Source of the DNA: VRUE01 sp963822295
GTDB taxonomy: Bacteria; Actinomycetota; Thermoleophilia; Solirubrobacterales; 70-9
Assembly (NCBI GenBank): GCA_963822295.1
Contig: CAWGHD010000002.1
Span: 2,232,001-2,296,000 of the forward strand
DNA length: 64,000 bases
Reading direction: 5' to 3'
Part shown: positions 45,475-53,066 of the stretch, piece by piece
Position numbering within the stretch: the stretch's first letter is position 1
How the letters are laid out: every line of letters begins with the position of its first letter
Translations under genes and position numbers: made by a program
Notes under the pieces: model-generated
The model's input: the letters and a program-made list of their open reading frames with translations, nothing else
What the model was told of the DNA's origin: nothing
Databases searched by the model: none

Positions 45475-46098
45475 ATGGAAGCAAGCAGGAGACGGCCTTC
45501 ACCGGCGCTGGTTCTCGCGATCATCGCGCTCATCGCCTCACTCGCCGGCACCGCCTGGGCGGCGGGGCTCGGCAAAAACAGCGTCGGCTCGAAACAGCTC
45601 AAGTCGAAGGCTGTCACGACCGGCAAGATCGCGAACAGCGCGATCACCGGAGCGAAGGTGAAGCCCAACTCTCTGACCGGCGCCGACATCAACATCAGCA
45701 AACTGGGCACGGTCCCTGAGGCGACCAACGCCCAGCAGGCCGGCAACGCCAACACGGTCGGCAACCACGCGGCGGTCTGCCCGTCCGGGACGACGCTGAT
45801 CAGGGGCACCTGCTTCGACCTCGCCCTGAACCCCAAAGTGAACGGCGTCAAAGCGGCCTCTTCGGCCTGTGCGGCGAAGGGCGGCTACCTGCCGACCACG
45901 CTGGAACTTTATTCGATCCGCACGGTGATCAACCTCGGCACGGGCATCGCTCCCGACTACGCCGTCTCCGATCAGTACTACGCGAACACGGCCGGCACCA
46001 ACTACCGGACGCTCGCGGTCGACGGAGCAGGCGACATCGAAGAGATCCCGATCGAACAGGACGTCAAATTCATCTGCGCCTACGCGCTGGTCCGCTAG
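45475..46098 (+). CDS. membrane-anchored protein with C-type-lectin-like end
   Basis: 207 residues from ATG 45475 (GGGAGG upstream; the longer frame to 45382 runs through the stem-loop). An N-terminal signal/anchor helix (LVLAIIALIASLAGTAWA) is followed by repeats of the actinobacterial type NSVGSKQLKSKAVTTGKI and SLTGADI. The C-terminal part has CPSGTTLIRGTCFD, ACAAKGGYLPTTLELYSIR and FICAYAL, whose Cys spacing resembles a C-type-lectin-like fold. Likely surface-exposed. The lectin call is pattern-based and uncertain. Confidence 0.75.
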   Translation: MEASRRRPSPALVLAIIALIASLAGTAWAAGLGKNSVGSKQLKSKAVTTGKIANSAITGAKVKPNSLTGADINISKLGTVPEATNAQQAGNANTVGNHAAVCPSGTTLIRGTCFDLALNPKVNGVKAASSACAAKGGYLPTTLELYSIRTVINLGTGIAPDYAVSDQYYANTAGTNYRTLAVDGAGDIEEIPIEQDVKFICAYALVR

Positions 46099-46100
46099 TC

Positions 46101-46595
46101 ATGGGTAACGCCAGGAAGAACATCCTCCGCGCGCTGCTCGGCAGCGTCTCGGTCCTCATGGTCTTCGCCGCCCTCGCTCCGGCCGCGGTGGAAACACGGG
46201 ACGAATACAAGACGCTGGTCGAACCGATCTGCCAGAAGAACAAACAGGAATCGGATCGGTACCTCAAGGGCGTCAGGAACCTGGTCAAACAGGACAAGCT
46301 CGCGCAGGCGGGGACCGCTTTCGCCAAGGCCGCCGCCGCCCTCGAAAAGGCGCAGAAGCAGCTGGCCGCCGTCGAACAGCCGGCCGCCGACTCGGCGAAA
46401 TTGGACAAGTGGCTCTCCGAAATCAAGGCCGAGGCCGCGCTGATGAAGACGATCAGCGCCAAGTTCAAGCAGGGCAACAAATCGAAGGCGACGTCTCTCG
46501 CGGTGAAGCTGCAGAACAACGCCAATAAGGCGAACTCCCTCGTGATCGTCTTCCAGTTCAACTACTGCAAGATCGATCCGTCGAAGTACACCTAG
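46101..46595 (+). CDS. small secreted helical protein
   Basis: 164 residues, starting 2 nt after the previous stop. Signal peptide about 1-28. The rest is predicted helical and Lys/Ala-rich, with Cys near residue 43 (PICQKNK) and near the end (YCKIDPSKYT), possibly a disulphide. Unknown function. It is coupled to its neighbours by tiny gaps and therefore belongs to the same export-related operon. Confidence 0.75.
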   Translation: MGNARKNILRALLGSVSVLMVFAALAPAAVETRDEYKTLVEPICQKNKQESDRYLKGVRNLVKQDKLAQAGTAFAKAAAALEKAQKQLAAVEQPAADSAKLDKWLSEIKAEAALMKTISAKFKQGNKSKATSLAVKLQNNANKANSLVIVFQFNYCKIDPSKYT

Positions 46596-46598
46596 GCC

Positions 46599-47390
46599 AT
46601 GAAGAAACTCATCTCACACAGGGGCGGCCTCCTCGCCGCCGTCGCGGCACTGAGCCTTCTGGGGGCGACGGTCGCCAGCGGCGAGCAGGCCAAGAGCGGG
46701 AACATCCTCATCAACTTCCACGGCAGCATCTCTCCGGTGAAGCTGCCTCGCAAGGACATGGCTCCCGTGGGAGTCCAGATGGGCGCCAAGATCAAGACTG
46801 AGGACGGCAAAGATCCGCCGCGCCTGACGAAAATCATCCTCGACATCAACTCCCACGGCGTGATCGACTCCAAGGGCCTCGCCACCTGCTCGCTCGGCAA
46901 GCTGAACAACTCATCCGCCTCGCGGGCCAAAAAGGTCTGCGGCGATGCCGAGGTGGGAAGCGGCAACGTGACCTCCAGGGTCAGGCTCCCGGGCCAGCCG
47001 ACTTTCACCAGCAACGGACCGCTGCTCGCCTTCAACGGGAAGTACAAGGGCAAGCCGGCGATCCTCGCCCACGTCACATCGAAAGGCACCCTCTCGATCA
47101 CCTACGTGATCATCTTCGTCGTCAAGAAGACCGGGGGCACCTTCGGCACCTCGCTGGTCGCGGACGTTCCGGCGATCGCGAGCGGCAGCGGCTACATCGC
47201 CGCCTTCGACCTCCTGCTGAAGCGGCGGTACTCGCTCAAGGGCGAGCAGCGAAGCTACGTCTCCGCCTCCTGCCCGCTCCCGTCCGGGGTCAACATCGCC
47301 AGTTTCAACTTTGCGCGCTCCACCTACGTCTTCGAAGACGGGACCAAGGTGGCCAGCGTCCTCAGGAGAGAGTGCAAGGCGAGGGACTAG
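46599..47390 (+). CDS. secreted protein, family C paralog 2
   Basis: 263 residues. Signal peptide ends VASG. Homologous to the 2287 and 47964 proteins through FHGSISPVKLP, DSKGLATC, a Cys near 110 (VCGDAEVGSG), LLAFNG, GTFGTSLV and SYVSASCPL, but the C-terminus (RRECKARD) differs from the CTPKG of the other two. It begins 3 nt after the helical gene. No known domain. Confidence 0.75.
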   Translation: MKKLISHRGGLLAAVAALSLLGATVASGEQAKSGNILINFHGSISPVKLPRKDMAPVGVQMGAKIKTEDGKDPPRLTKIILDINSHGVIDSKGLATCSLGKLNNSSASRAKKVCGDAEVGSGNVTSRVRLPGQPTFTSNGPLLAFNGKYKGKPAILAHVTSKGTLSITYVIIFVVKKTGGTFGTSLVADVPAIASGSGYIAAFDLLLKRRYSLKGEQRSYVSASCPLPSGVNIASFNFARSTYVFEDGTKVASVLRRECKARD

Positions 47391-47908
47391 GCGCGGGCTG
47401 GCACGCCTCGGTGAGGACGGTCTGCGTCGCCCTGGCGCTGAGTGCGATGGCAGCATTTGGGTTGATGGCCTGCGGCGATGACTCCGATTCCGAACAGAGC
47501 GGCATGACCACGGCGACCAGGACGCCGCCGCCCAATGCCGGACCTCCGTCGGTCGAGGAGGCGATTGCCGAGCAGTTCACCGTCCCGCAGCCGACCGAGA
47601 ACGCGCCGCCGGGATCGGCAGCCGCGATCCAGGCCGGCCGCGAGGTCTGCAAGGGCAAGACCCCGCAGCAGATCCGCGACGAGTTCCTGCCGGCGGTCGA
47701 AGGCGAGCTCACCGAGGGACAGCTCGAGATGATCGAAGACATCGAGCGCTACGAAAAGCAGGTCACACCGAGTTTCGTCGCGGGTCAGCTCGCGGCAGGG
47801 GTTTACGAAGCGACGCTTACCGAAAACGAGGAACGGGGCGGGTACCAGGGCTGCGTGTACGAGTTGGCCCAGAAGCTCCAGCGGGAACTGAAGAAGAAGC
47901 AGCCGTAG
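47372..47908 (+). CDS. lipoprotein, unknown
   Basis: 178 residues from GTG 47372, which has AGGAGAG just upstream inside the previous gene; GTG 47411 would give a more compact signal peptide. Lipobox AFGLMAC. A disordered Thr/Pro linker is followed by a helical domain with two Cys (EVCKGKTPQQIRDEFLP and YQGCVYELAQ). Overlaps family C paralog 2 by 19 nt. Likely attached to the outer membrane face. Confidence 0.75.
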   Translation: MQGEGLGAGWHASVRTVCVALALSAMAAFGLMACGDDSDSEQSGMTTATRTPPPNAGPPSVEEAIAEQFTVPQPTENAPPGSAAAIQAGREVCKGKTPQQIRDEFLPAVEGELTEGQLEMIEDIERYEKQVTPSFVAGQLAAGVYEATLTENEERGGYQGCVYELAQKLQRELKKKQP

Positions 47909-47963
47909 CGGGCCGCTCGCTTCAGAAGAACTTACAGATCACCAAGGGACAAGGAGAAGAGAC

Positions 47964-48743
47964 GTGAGTGGAATTCGCAGGCACCGAATCAGGACGGTGG
48001 CCCTCTTGGCCGCGGTCGTCGCGGTGATGGGCGCGGTCGTCGCCAACGCGGCGCCGGTGATCATCAAGTCGGGGAACCTCATGGCAACCCTTGACGGTGG
48101 CATCTCACCGAAGGCACTGCCGAAGAAAGACAAAGCGCCGCTGACGCTGTCGCTCGAGGGCGCCTTTGAGACGATCGACAAAACCCACCTCCCGCCGGTG
48201 AAAACGGTCTCGCTCAACTTCGACAAGGCCGGGGAACTCTTCACCAAGGGCCTCGCGACCTGCAAGACGGGTCAGCTCGAGAGCACGCTGACCGCGCAGG
48301 CGAAATCGATCTGCAAGGACGCGGTCGTCGGCTCCGGGAAAGTCTCCGCCGACATCGCCCTGCCGGAACAGAAACCGTTCCCCGCGCACGGCCCGTTGGT
48401 GATCTTCAACGGCGCGCCGAAGGGCGGCAAGCAGGTGCTGATCCTCCACGTGCACGCGCACGTCCCGGCGCCGACGACGTTCGTCGTGCCCGTGATCATC
48501 AGCAAAAAAGGCGGTAAATACGGGACCAACGCCTTCATCAAAGTTCCGACGATCGTCAGCGGCGCCGGCTCGGTGACGGACTTCCAGGCCAAGATCAGCA
48601 AAAAATGGAACTACAAAGGTGAGAAGGTCAGCCTTCTCAATGCCTCCTGCCCGACCGGCAGCCTCTTCGTCGAAGGCGAACTGGTCTTCACCGGCGCCAA
48701 GCTGAAGGGCAGCTTCAGCGAGCCCTGCACGCCGAAGGGCTGA
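47964..48743 (+). CDS. secreted protein, family C paralog 3
   Basis: 259 residues from GTG 47964 (AAGGAG upstream). Signal peptide ends ANA|APV. It is closer to the 2287 protein than to the 46599 one: shared LDGGISPK, FTKGLATCKTGQLESTLTA, GGKYGTNAF, GAGSVTDF, WNYKGEK and the final CTPKG. Last gene of the secreted cluster, followed 66 nt later by a strong terminator. Confidence 0.78.
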   Translation: MSGIRRHRIRTVALLAAVVAVMGAVVANAAPVIIKSGNLMATLDGGISPKALPKKDKAPLTLSLEGAFETIDKTHLPPVKTVSLNFDKAGELFTKGLATCKTGQLESTLTAQAKSICKDAVVGSGKVSADIALPEQKPFPAHGPLVIFNGAPKGGKQVLILHVHAHVPAPTTFVVPVIISKKGGKYGTNAFIKVPTIVSGAGSVTDFQAKISKKWNYKGEKVSLLNASCPTGSLFVEGELVFTGAKLKGSFSEPCTPKG

Positions 48744-48808
48744 CCAGCACCTAGAACATCCCGGCCCAGCCGCGCCCACCTGCGAGGGCGCGGCGCCGGC
48801 CGACCAAG

Positions 48809-48840
48809 AGCCCCGGGCGAGAGCCCGGGGCTTTTTGTTT
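48809..48840 (+). terminator. intrinsic terminator of the secreted cluster
   Basis: AGCCCCGGGC, loop GAGA, GCCCGGGGCT, then TTTTGTTT. A perfect 10-bp GC-rich stem with a U-tract, the clearest terminator in the window. Confidence 0.93.
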
Positions 48841-48854
48841 GGGCTTGCCGGAGA

Positions 48855-48896
48855 CGCCCCGAACAGGATTCGAACCTGTGGCCTACTCCTTAGGAG
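48855..48896 (-). other. 3'-half fragment of tRNA-Arg(CCT), likely attachment site
   Basis: On the minus strand the sequence runs from the anticodon loop CTCCTAA through the 3' anticodon stem GGAGT, the variable loop, a perfect T-arm (ACAGG-TTCGAAT-CCTGT) and the 3' acceptor strand TCGGGGC plus G. The 5' half is absent: upstream bases pair neither with the anticodon stem nor with the acceptor. Integration into tRNA 3' ends leaves just such a fragment at the far end of an element. The element would extend to the right, with the intact tRNA beyond it. Confidence 0.8.
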
Positions 48897-48924
48897 CAGC
48901 TTTTTGGGCGTTTTGCTGTCTCCG

Positions 48925-48967
48925 CCTCTCAAGCCAAAAGCCCTGCTAATCGCAAGCTTTTGAGAGG
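48925..48967. repeat. 8-bp inverted repeat next to the tRNA fragment
   Basis: CCTCTCAA (48925-48932) and TTGAGAGG (48960-48967), with CAAAAGC/GCTTTTG nested inside. Possible recombinase or excisionase binding region. Confidence 0.5.
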
Positions 48968-49005
48968 ACATAGGACGACGATAGCGGACGTGTCAAGACA
49001 CGAAT

Positions 49006-49037
49006 TGTTCCCAAAGTGTTCCCAAGGATGTTCCCAA
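49006..49037. repeat. three direct TGTTCCCAA repeats
   Basis: Copies begin at 49006, 49017 and 49029, that is 11-12 nt apart, about one helical turn. The phasing suits arm-type integrase or regulator binding. Confidence 0.6.
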
Positions 49038-49324
49038 AACGCTCGATCGATCCCGGGTGTCCCAGCGGCTATATGCCTCGGCTTCCGCCGGTGAGTGGAT
49101 GCCGGGGGTCAGTCGGACATTGGTCTGGCTACATTGTTTAGTGGGATCGAGGGTCGTCACACAGCTCCAATGTGATGAGTGAGTTCCAGCTGAACTGGGC
49201 GGACGCTGCCCATAGAACTGGGAGACGATCGCAGGAGGTCTGGCCCCTGCGCCAGCACTTGGAACGGACCCCAGCCGGGGGAAGTTCTGACATCGACGGC
49301 AAACTAGCACCGTTAACCTTGAAA

Positions 49325-49954
49325 ATGTCAGCAACCTCTGCTTTAATCACTCCGGTGCCAGACAACGACATCGTCCCGCGCAGGATCCGACGGCCCTGGA
49401 AGCCGGCGGCCGAACTGGCTATCGGCGGCAAGGCGGCCGACCTCGTCGTCGATGAGTGCGGACGAGCTCTGGCGCGGGAGATCCGAGAATCAGGGCTTGC
49501 TCCGGCCGTCGTGGACCTGGCGAAAGCGTTGGATGCGGCTGTCTCCGCGGGACGGCCCGAGCCGTTTTACGCGGCAGCAGAGGTGCTCCGCGATCGCGTC
49601 GATGTCTCTCCGCTTGCGTCTTCGGTCTTGGCGGAGGGAGAGTTTCTCCTGGAGACCAGCCTGAACGGATACCGTGACGCCCTGGCGGGAGGGGCAATCG
49701 AACCTCTGATCAACGGATCGCTGCGCCGCTTCACTGAGTCCGCGCTGTTTGGCTCTCAGGAGATGAGGCAGCGCATGCACCGTGAAACAGGGAAGTCGCT
49801 CTCCGAGCTAGACAGCTATACGTCGCAGGTTCTCAGCGACCTGCCGGTCTCTGAAATCGCCAGATCAATGGTAAATCGACCTGACGGTGAAGTCCGGGCG
49901 CCGGCCCGCACGGCAAAGGCGACCATGCCCGAGATGCTGGGCGAGAAGGTCTAG
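49325..49954 (+). CDS. unknown protein paired with QueC-like enzyme
   Basis: 209 residues from ATG 49325; the frame is open to 49172 but that extension looks non-coding. Mostly helical, with LAKALDAAVSAGRPEPFYAAAEVL and a stretch about 110-180 rich in charged helices. No signal peptide or known motif. The stop is 2 nt before the start of the QueC-like gene, so the two are one unit. In known QueC-containing defence systems a protein partner of the enzyme is often encoded next to it, but no homology to QatB was demonstrable by eye. Confidence 0.6.
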   Translation: MSATSALITPVPDNDIVPRRIRRPWKPAAELAIGGKAADLVVDECGRALAREIRESGLAPAVVDLAKALDAAVSAGRPEPFYAAAEVLRDRVDVSPLASSVLAEGEFLLETSLNGYRDALAGGAIEPLINGSLRRFTESALFGSQEMRQRMHRETGKSLSELDSYTSQVLSDLPVSEIARSMVNRPDGEVRAPARTAKATMPEMLGEKV

Positions 49955-49956
49955 CC

Positions 49957-51345
49957 GTGGTCGAATCCGAGCTCTTGGTTTTCGGAGCTGATGAGGACGG
50001 TCTGGTCGACTGGCAAATGCACTACAAGCTCGATGACGAGCCAATAGCTCGCAACCTCGCCCGCGAGGTGGATCCCGTGTTCGCCGATCTCCTTGATCTT
50101 GCCGTGGCTGTCTACGTAACGGATCGTCTGACGCCGCGACGCCCCAAGTTCGCACCGAAGGACGGGACGCATTGGCGGCGTAGCTTGAGGCTCCGCGTCG
50201 CCGTGCGCGAGTACGGGTTCTGGACTGATCCAGAGACGACGGATCTGGTTCACCAGCTGCTCGGCTGGCTGACCGATGATGTCTGGGCGATCGAGTTCGT
50301 GGCCAATCTCGCTTCACGGCGAGACTCGGAGACCCAATCGCGGCTCTTTGTCGATCCACCTGCGCAGCCGACTCAGACCGTCTTGTTCAGTGGCGGTCTT
50401 GACTCTTTGCTCGGAGCCGCCAGTGATGGCCTGGATCCAGAGGGCGAGCTGATCCTTGTCAGTGCCGGCACTCATCCAAGAATGAAGGGCAAGCAGGCTG
50501 AGCTGGCACGCGGTTTGAGAGAGCTGACGTCTCGTCGGATCAGGCAGGTGATCATCCCGGTCGGCCTGACCAAGGCCGGCAAGGAGTTCGTCGAAGACAG
50601 GCGAGGCGAGGAAAGCCAGCGCAGCCGCGGCTTCGTCTTCCTATCGTTCGGCGCAGCCGTAGCCCACGCCGCCGGGTGCGATGAGTTGCGGGTCCATGAG
50701 AACGGGCCGGGGGCCCTGAACCTGCCACTGACTCCGGGTCAGCAGGGCAGCATGAACACGCGAGCAGCCCGTCCGGAGACCCTGGCGATGATGGAGGCCT
50801 TGATCGCGCGCCTGGCCGGGCACTCGTTCAGAATCGTCAACCCCGCCTTCTGGCTGACCAAGGCTGAAATGTGTGAGCAGGCTGTCCCTGGCCTTTTGCC
50901 TCTGATGGTCAGCTCTGTGACGTGCGACATGGGCATGACTCGCCGAACGAAGACCGACCCCCTCTGTGGCGTCTGCACGTCCTGCCTACTGCGCCGGCAG
51001 GCACTCCTTGCCTCCGGCTTGAAGGCAGTGGATGAAGCCGACCTTGATCGGATGCCCGGAGACGGACTGGCTGCTAGCCGTTCTCAGGCAAATCCGATGA
51101 TCCTGGCCATGCTGGAGCAGGCGCGCGAGATCAAGAGAGCACTGGCGGATCCTGATCCGTGGCGCGCCCTGACCGCAAGGTATCCCGAGCTAGGCCGAGC
51201 TCGGCGCGCCTTCGACGGGGAGCCTCGTCAGTTCACGAACCTATTCAGCCGCTATATCGATGATTGGCAGCGGCTCGGCTATCCGTTGACAAAGGAATTC
51301 GTCGGGCCGGCTTCCGACAGAGCGCCCGCGCTGGTTGCGTCGTGA
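49957..51345 (+). CDS. QueC-like (QatC-type) PP-loop enzyme
   Basis: 462 residues from GTG. PP-loop LFSGGLDS (145-150) for ATP binding, ENGPGALNLPL (about 248-258) and a zinc site C323-x13-C337-x2-C340-x2-C343 followed by LLRRQAL, all hallmarks of QueC (7-cyano-7-deazaguanine synthase). It differs from housekeeping QueC (about 225 residues) by a 140-residue N-terminal and a long C-terminal extension, like QatC of the Qat antiphage system and QueC-like proteins of type IV CBASS. No other queuosine gene is nearby. Confidence 0.85.
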   Translation: MVESELLVFGADEDGLVDWQMHYKLDDEPIARNLAREVDPVFADLLDLAVAVYVTDRLTPRRPKFAPKDGTHWRRSLRLRVAVREYGFWTDPETTDLVHQLLGWLTDDVWAIEFVANLASRRDSETQSRLFVDPPAQPTQTVLFSGGLDSLLGAASDGLDPEGELILVSAGTHPRMKGKQAELARGLRELTSRRIRQVIIPVGLTKAGKEFVEDRRGEESQRSRGFVFLSFGAAVAHAAGCDELRVHENGPGALNLPLTPGQQGSMNTRAARPETLAMMEALIARLAGHSFRIVNPAFWLTKAEMCEQAVPGLLPLMVSSVTCDMGMTRRTKTDPLCGVCTSCLLRRQALLASGLKAVDEADLDRMPGDGLAASRSQANPMILAMLEQAREIKRALADPDPWRALTARYPELGRARRAFDGEPRQFTNLFSRYIDDWQRLGYPLTKEFVGPASDRAPALVAS

Positions 51346-52493
51346 CCCCCGCATTGCCTCTGGACGACCCGGTTCTCCTCGAGCGACTGCGACGGGCACG
51401 TGAGGATCGCGGGCTATCGCAGGGAGATGTGGCGGAGCGGATCGACGTTGCCCGTACCACCATCGTTGCTATCGAGGCCGGCGAGCGAAGGCTGCGCGCA
51501 GAGGAGCTGCTCGAACTTGCGGAGATCTACGACGAGCCCCTTGATTCTCTCCTTCGAGAGTCACCGGCCCCACGCCAGCTGGCCGCCCAATTTCGCACCG
51601 CGGTTGGCGGTTGGCCCGAGCAAACTGAGCTCCGGCAGGCCGCAGCCGAGCTGCAGCGGCTCAGTGAGGATTACCTCGAGCTCGAGCAGATGACCGGTGC
51701 CCCGCTTTCGGCCCACTACCCCGCCGCCCCCGAATCTCGTCGCCTGGGGGAGGCTGCTGCGAAACGTCTTGCCGAAGACGAGCGCGGCCGTCTGAATCTC
51801 GGCGACGGTCCCCTGCCCCATCTGAGGGAGGCTCTGGAGAACGATGTCGGATTGCGTATCTTCGCCATCGAGTTGCCGGCGAAGGTGGGCGGGCTTTTCG
51901 GCTTCGACCCTGAGTTAGGGGCCTGCGTGGCGATGAATGCGAATCAGCGCTGGGAGCGTCAACGCTGGTCACTCGCCCATGAGTACGCCCATTTTCTGAC
52001 CAGCCGCGAAAAGGCCGAGATCACTCGCGAACTCGCTGAGTATCAACGGGTCCCGTCGGCTGAGCGCTTCGCCGACTCCTTCGCTCGCCACTTTCTATTG
52101 CCGGCGGATGGACTGACCCGCCGCTGGGAGTCCGCCGCGGCCGAGGCCGGAGGGGCGACTGCCGGCCTGCTTCTTCAACAAGCCGATTTTTGGGGGGTCT
52201 CCTTCCACGCCTTCGTGCTGCGCCTGGAGGGCTTGAAACTGGTCAAGCCGGGGACCTATAGGAGTTTCAGCAGCCGCGGTTTCGCCGTTGATGAGGGCCG
52301 TCGACTACTCGAACTTCCTCCAAAACCCGCTGACGATCGACTTCTGCCGCGCCGCTACCGACTCCTGGCGCTCTCAGCCTTCGCCGACGGATTGATCTCC
52401 GAGGAGCGGTTGAGTCGCTTTCTCAGGGAGGACCGACTCGGGGTGCGAGACCTGGTGGCCTCGTTTGCCGATCCCCTGCCAGAGGATGAGTAG
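51342..52493 (+). CDS. XRE-family regulator fused to ImmA/IrrE metallopeptidase
   Basis: 383 residues from GTG overlapping the previous stop. The helix-turn-helix (about 12-65: LRRAREDRGLSQGDVAERI, VARTTIVAIEAGERR) precedes a zinc peptidase domain with HEYAH (His213, Glu214, His217). Proteins of this type cleave repressors in mobile elements or act as antitoxins next to a toxin. The next gene encodes a PIN-domain protein and overlaps by 1 nt, supporting a toxin-antitoxin-like pair. Confidence 0.9.
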   Translation: MTPALPLDDPVLLERLRRAREDRGLSQGDVAERIDVARTTIVAIEAGERRLRAEELLELAEIYDEPLDSLLRESPAPRQLAAQFRTAVGGWPEQTELRQAAAELQRLSEDYLELEQMTGAPLSAHYPAAPESRRLGEAAAKRLAEDERGRLNLGDGPLPHLREALENDVGLRIFAIELPAKVGGLFGFDPELGACVAMNANQRWERQRWSLAHEYAHFLTSREKAEITRELAEYQRVPSAERFADSFARHFLLPADGLTRRWESAAAEAGGATAGLLLQQADFWGVSFHAFVLRLEGLKLVKPGTYRSFSSRGFAVDEGRRLLELPPKPADDRLLPRRYRLLALSAFADGLISEERLSRFLREDRLGVRDLVASFADPLPEDE

Positions 52494-53056
52494 TGGCGGG
52501 ATCGACCGAGCTGCTGGTCGTCGATGCGTGCGTGGCGATCAATGTCCGTGCAAGTCAGCGGTGGGAGGAGATCTTCGATGCCAACGGATGGCGTGCGCTG
52601 ATGCCGACGATCGCGCTAGGGGAGGTCCTGTATCTCTTTGACGATGACGGAGAGCGACAACCCGTCTCACTCAGTGAGCTTGAGGCCTCAGGTGCACTCG
52701 AGAGTCGTGAGCTGGGAGACGGAGAACTCCAACTCATGCTCCGTTTCGCGGCAAAGTTGGGAAAAGGGGAGGCGGCGGCCATCGCTACGGCCAAAGCTCT
52801 CGGCCTGTCCTTGGCGACCGATGATCGCGCCGCCCAGAACGCGGCGCAGATGGATCGAGGCCGGCTGGTGGGGACGCCCGATCTGATCCGGGGGTGGGCA
52901 GAAGGCATCGGAGTCGACAGGGTCGCAGTCGCTCAGACCATTCAGCTGATAGAGCGGCGGGCCCGCTTTCGACCTCGAAGTACCGATGCAAACACCCGCT
53001 GGTGGAAGGATCATCGCAAGGCGCAACTCTCAGGCATCGAGGGGGCCGCGGATTAG
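52493..53056 (+). CDS. PIN-domain nuclease-like protein (putative toxin)
   Basis: 187 residues from GTG. Acidic PIN residues are in place: Asp11 (VVDACVAIN), Glu44 (ALGEVLYLF), Glu93 (GKGEAAAIATA) and Asp110/111 (SLATDD). PIN proteins cut RNA with two metals, often as VapC-like toxins. A C-terminal extension of about 50 basic residues (RRARFRPRSTDANTRWWKDH) is unusual for VapC. Coupled to the XRE-ImmA gene. Confidence 0.85.
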   Translation: MAGSTELLVVDACVAINVRASQRWEEIFDANGWRALMPTIALGEVLYLFDDDGERQPVSLSELEASGALESRELGDGELQLMLRFAAKLGKGEAAAIATAKALGLSLATDDRAAQNAAQMDRGRLVGTPDLIRGWAEGIGVDRVAVAQTIQLIERRARFRPRSTDANTRWWKDHRKAQLSGIEGAAD

Positions 53057-53066
53057 TTGGCTGTAG

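Larger units (their letters stand above)
48897..49324. other. gene-free element end
   Basis: No convincing coding sequence. It holds an imperfect hairpin (48925-48967), three TGTTCCCAA repeats and, near its right end, TAACCT 5 nt before the ATG of the next gene. A minus-strand open frame (48993-49334) lacks any recognisable domain. Confidence 0.5.

Noticed and set aside
48855..48935. complete tRNA gene
   Set aside because: No 5' acceptor strand GCCCCGA, no D-arm and no matching 5' anticodon stem.
48993..49334. minus-strand open frame as integrase remnant
   Set aside because: No Arg-His-Arg-Tyr pattern or other integrase motif, only position suggests it.
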